Below are positions 60,031 to 64,000 of a DNA stretch of 64,000 nucleotides, one piece after another. The stretch spans positions 9,734,001 through 9,798,000 of the forward strand of contig NZ_CP061913.1 of the NCBI RefSeq assembly GCF_019904175.1, given 5' to 3'. The position numbers were made by a program, and so were the translations under genes. Origin of the DNA: Dactylosporangium vinaceum. Lineage in GTDB: Bacteria > Actinomycetota > Actinomycetes > Mycobacteriales > Micromonosporaceae. Every line of letters starts with the position of its first letter. The stretch's first letter is position 1. Below the pieces are notes generated by a model. That model worked only from the letters and a program-made list of their open reading frames with translations. It made no database searches and had not been told where the DNA came from.

Positions 60031-60103
60031 GGGGGCTCAACGAGCCCGCTCCCCGTTAGTGGCGCCTGCCGCTCGGACCGGGCGCACGGCCCGGGCCGGC
60101 GGG

Positions 60104-60907
60104 CTACTGGCGGCGGACGCCCTCGGCCAGCTCGGCGCTCAGCTTGGCCACCGCGGCCACGCCGGCCGCCGGGCTGTCGGCCTCCTGCAGGCAGCGGACC
60201 AGGGCGCTGCCCACGATGACGCCGTCCGCGAAGCCGCCGACCTCGGCCGCCTGGGCGCCGTTCGACACGCCGAGACCAACGGCGACCGGCACCGCGGACG
60301 GGCCGGCCAGCGCGCGGACGCGCGACACGATGACGGGTGCGGCCGTGCTGGTCTCGGTGCGGGCGCCGGTGACGCCCATGACGCTCGTGGCGTACACGAA
60401 GCCGCGGCACGCCGCCACGGTGCTCGCGATGCGGGCGTCGGTGGACGACGGGGAGACCAGGAAGACGCGGTCGAGGTCATGCTGGTCGCTCGCGGCCAGC
60501 CACGTGTCGGCCTCGTCCGGGATGAGGTCGGGGGTGATGAGCCCGGCCCCGCCCGCCGCGGCCAGGTCGGCGGCGAAGCGCTCGACGCCGTAGCGCTCGA
60601 CGAGGTTCCAGTAGGTCATCGTCAGGATCGGCGCGCCGGTCGCGGCGGCGGCCTCCACGGTGGCCAGGCCGTCACGGACACGGAAGCCCGCGGCCAGGGC
60701 GGCCTCGGTGGCGCGCTGGATGACCGGGCCGTCCATGACCGGGTCGGAGTACGGGAGGCCGACCTCGACGATGTCCACGCCATTGTCGATCATGGCCTTG
60801 ACGGCGTCGATGCCGATCCGGGTGGAGGGGAAGCCGGCCGGGAGGTACCCGATCAGCGCGCTGCGCCCCTCCGCGCGAGCCTTCTCGAAAGCGATCCGAA
60901 CGCTCAT
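60104..60907 (-). CDS. trpA: tryptophan synthase alpha chain
   Basis: 267 residues from ATG 60907; the upstream in-frame extension overlaps the trpB end and is rejected. TIM barrel with catalytic Glu48 in VDIVEVGLPYSDP and Asp59 in PVMDG, LTMTYWNLVERYGVERFA, and GFVYATSVMGVTGARTE with the phosphate-binding G. Cleaves indole-glycerol phosphate. 13 bp after trpB in the same operon. Confidence 0.96.
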   Translation of the reverse strand: MSVRIAFEKARAEGRSALIGYLPAGFPSTRIGIDAVKAMIDNGVDIVEVGLPYSDPVMDGPVIQRATEAALAAGFRVRDGLATVEAAAATGAPILTMTYWNLVERYGVERFAADLAAAGGAGLITPDLIPDEADTWLAASDQHDLDRVFLVSPSSTDARIASTVAACRGFVYATSVMGVTGARTETSTAAPVIVSRVRALAGPSAVPVAVGLGVSNGAQAAEVGGFADGVIVGSALVRCLQEADSPAAGVAAVAKLSAELAEGVRRQ

Positions 60908-60920
60908 GCCGAGGCCCCAC

Positions 60921-62134
<1,214 letters not shown>

Positions 62135-62138
<4 letters not shown>

Positions 62139-62986
62139 CGGGCGGCCCGCGGGGTGGCCGGGTGGCTGCCGGCGGTGACGAGCTCGGCGACGGCCTCGCG
62201 CGGGCTCTTCTGGGTCACCAGTCCCTCACCGACCAGGACGGCGTCGGCTCCGGCGGACGCGTAGCGGATCAGGTCGTGCGGCCCCCTGACCCCCGACTCG
62301 GCGATCTTGACGACCTCCGCGGGCAGGCCGGGCGCGATACGCTCGAACACCGTCCGGTCGACCTCCAGCGTGCGCAGGTTGCGGGCGTTGACGCCGATGA
62401 CCCGGGCGCCGGCCTCCAGCGCGCGGTCGGTCTCCTCCTCGTCGTGGACCTCGACGAGCGCGGTCATGCCGAGGCTCTCGATGCGGTCGAGGAGTCCGGA
62501 GAGCGTGTTCTGGTCGAGCGCCGCCACGATCAGCAGCACCAGGTCGGCGCCGTAGGCCCGGGCCTCGTGCACCTGGTAGGAGGACACGACGAAGTCCTTG
62601 CGCAGCATCGGGATGTCGATCGCGGCCCGCACCGCGGCGAAGTCGTCGAGGCTGCCGCCGAACCAGCGGCCCTCGGTGAGCACGCTGACGCAGCGGGCAC
62701 CGCCGGCCGCGTACTCCTTCGCGAGCTCCGCCGGGTCCGGGATCTCCGCGATGGCACCCTTCGACGGTGAGGAGCGCTTCACCTCGGCGATCACGCCGAC
62801 GCCGGGCGCGCGCAGCTTGGCGTACGCGTCGAGGGGCGGCGGGGCCTCCGCGGCGCGCTGCTTGATGTCCGACAGGGGCACCTGGGCCTCGCGGACCGCC
62901 AGGTCCTCGCGCACTCCGGCGAGGATCTCGTCGAGCACCCGTCCGCTTTCCGCGTTGATCAAGGAGCTCCCCTCTCCGGTGGTCAT
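62135..62986 (-). CDS. trpC: indole-3-glycerol phosphate synthase
   Basis: 283 residues from ATG 62986; a TTG at 62962 with GGAGAGGGGAG just upstream is an alternative start. TIM barrel: VLDEILAGVREDLAVREAQVPL, IAEVKRSSPSKGAI with catalytic lysine and EVKRSSPS motif, VLTEGRWFGGSLDDF, LRKDFVVSSYQVHEARAYGADLVLLIV, and ALVEVHDEEETDRALEAGA. Ring-closes the anthranilate-derived CdRP. First gene of the trpCBA group seen here; no trpE is adjacent and the leader lacks Trp codons. Confidence 0.95.
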
Positions 62987-63112
62987 GCGACCGATGCTAG
63001 GTCGCCCCCGGTGCGGGGACGGTCGCGGGGGTATGGCCGACATCACCTGATGGACTAGGGCATAATGCCTCGCCGCCGGGTTTTGTCGTACCCCCGTTCT
63101 ATCGTGACCCTC

Positions 63113-64000
63113 ATGAGCGCGGCTAAAGCCAACGCATTGACGGCGACCTGGGCCTCCCGGTCTCCGGGCGCCGTGTTCTCCGCCGCCGCCGTCTATCCCC
63201 TGCTGGCGCTGCTGGCCTCGGTGGCCGCCGGACGCGCCCGGCTGGAACTCTCCGCGGTGGCCCCGCAGACCATGCGGCTGCCGGTGCGCAGCGCGCTGGG
63301 CCTGTGGACCCGGGAGGGCGTCCCGCTCACCCTCGACTGGGCCGCCCGGGCCGACCCCCGCCTGACCGGCGATCCGCTGATCGACCGCCCGCTGCTCGAC
63401 GCGTGGGCGGCCGCCCAGACCGGCGCTCCCGTGCCCCCGTTGCCGTTCACGGCCGCCGACCCGGACACCGTCGTGCTGGCCGCCGCCCTGGCCGTCACCG
63501 CCGACTGGGTGATCCCCTTCACCGACGGCGTCCTGCGCCCGGCCGCCGGCCCCTGGGCCGGGCGCCGGCTCGCCTCCCTGCACCGCCGCGACCCCGACCT
63601 GACCGCCCTGCGGGCCGCCAAAAGCCCGTCCGCCGTGGTCACTCTCCTGACCGTCCGCGGCACGGCCGACATCGATGTCGTCCTGTGTACTGCCGCAGGC
63701 GCCGCGCCACCGCCCGACGTCCTGGCCGCAGCCGTGGAAACTTTCGCCACCGCCCCGGTCGCGCGGAAGGGCCCCGGCGTCACCTCGGCCCTGGTCGACG
63801 CGGCCGACCCGGCCCCCGAGCTCGTGGTGAAGATCCCCCGCTTCGCCGCCGCGGCCACCCACGACCTGCTGCGCTCAGCCGACGTCTTCGGCCTGCGCGC
63901 GGCGGCCGAGACCGCCCTCTTCCCCGGCATCAGCGACGAGCCGCTCCGCGTCGCCACGGCCGCGGTGAGCGCGGCCGCCGCCTTCACCGCCCCCGGCTTC
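63113..64000 (+). CDS. serpin-like protein (partial, runs off right edge)
   Basis: 296 codons open to the window edge. SPGAVFSAAAVYPLLALLASVAAGRARLEL near residue 17 resembles serpin helix B. VVKIPRFAAAATHDLL near 240 matches the serpin strand/gate region. Near residue 265, ETALFPGISDEPLRVATAAVSAAAAFTAPGF resembles the segment leading to the reactive-centre hinge. Bacterial serpins inhibit proteases and are uncommon. The reactive-centre loop lies beyond the edge. Divergent from trpC, 126 bp apart. Serpin assignment is by pattern only. Confidence 0.65.
   Translation, partial: MSAAKANALTATWASRSPGAVFSAAAVYPLLALLASVAAGRARLELSAVAPQTMRLPVRSALGLWTREGVPLTLDWAARADPRLTGDPLIDRPLLDAWAAAQTGAPVPPLPFTAADPDTVVLAAALAVTADWVIPFTDGVLRPAAGPWAGRRLASLHRRDPDLTALRAAKSPSAVVTLLTVRGTADIDVVLCTAAGAAPPPDVLAAAVETFATAPVARKGPGVTSALVDAADPAPELVVKIPRFAAAATHDLLRSADVFGLRAAAETALFPGISDEPLRVATAAVSAAAAFTAPGF

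Noticed and set aside
62987..63112. trp attenuator before trpC
   Set aside because: The leader has no run of Trp codons and no clear alternative hairpins.

Overview
The window is very GC-rich and packed with actinobacterial families: F420-type nitroreductase, BsaP, DUF5709, a FliA/WhiG-type sigma factor, PadR/ArsR/LysR/ROK regulators and leaderless or GTG starts. A motility/sporulation sigma factor plus a prim-pol type integrative element point to Micromonosporaceae (Actinoplanes-like). The genus is inference.

Layout. 1-2.65 kb: a truncated lipoprotein, a small protein, a TrmB/LuxR-type regulator and a PadR/membrane-protein pair. 2.67-3.43 kb: a broken integrase. 3.50-16.21 kb: a complete actinomycete integrative and conjugative element (AICE) inserted in the 3' end of tRNA-Val(GAC), bounded by an exact 45-bp direct repeat. 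From left to right it carries an AT-richer cargo operon of unknown function (442-aa protein plus a small cupin-like protein), an epimerase/HTH-regulator pair, a small HTH protein with TTGCGCAA operators, a Spd-like membrane protein, an FtsK/TraB-type DNA translocase, small proteins, a prim-pol replication protein, a DUF3631 helicase-like protein, excisionase and integrase. The broken integrase to its left, with its own terminator and att copy, is the stump of an older element in the same tRNA, so the locus is a tandem accretion site.

16.17-17.76 kb: tRNA-Val, tRNA-Cys and tRNA-Gly, with a second identical tRNA-Gly in opposite orientation beyond a CapA-like lipoprotein gene. 17.76-20.7 kb: a PHP-type secreted protein, YaaA and a GntR regulator. 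20.8-22.7 kb: a decay scar with a WD40 fragment, a deleted copy of the AICE's regulator and a C-terminally truncated copy of its epimerase. 22.7-38.2 kb: ordinary chromosome (secreted peptidase, GH16, sigma factor, RecQ, small enzymes, LysR, LtrA, and an ArsR-SRPBCC-MFS operon with a leaderless promoter). 38.2-39.3 kb: a gene-poor stretch and a frameshifted LacI pseudogene. 39.3-51.8 kb: pentapeptide protein, FAD reductase, carbonic anhydrase, an ABC exporter with a NarL-type two-component system, an ArsR-SRPBCC fusion, an L,D-transpeptidase and a sugar-binding lipoprotein divergent from a ROK regulator. 51.85-55.1 kb: biotin locus, bioF-bioD divergent from bioB-bsaP. 55.1-62.99 kb: FAD monooxygenase, lgt, Nudix, SGNH hydrolase, beta-propeller, then trpA, trpB and trpC. 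A serpin-like gene runs off the right edge.

The most novel material is in the AICE: the cargo operon, a TGAGATGCCCCCGG-like word repeated six times across the element in both orientations, and a CTAG-rich palindromic intergenic region after the translocase gene.
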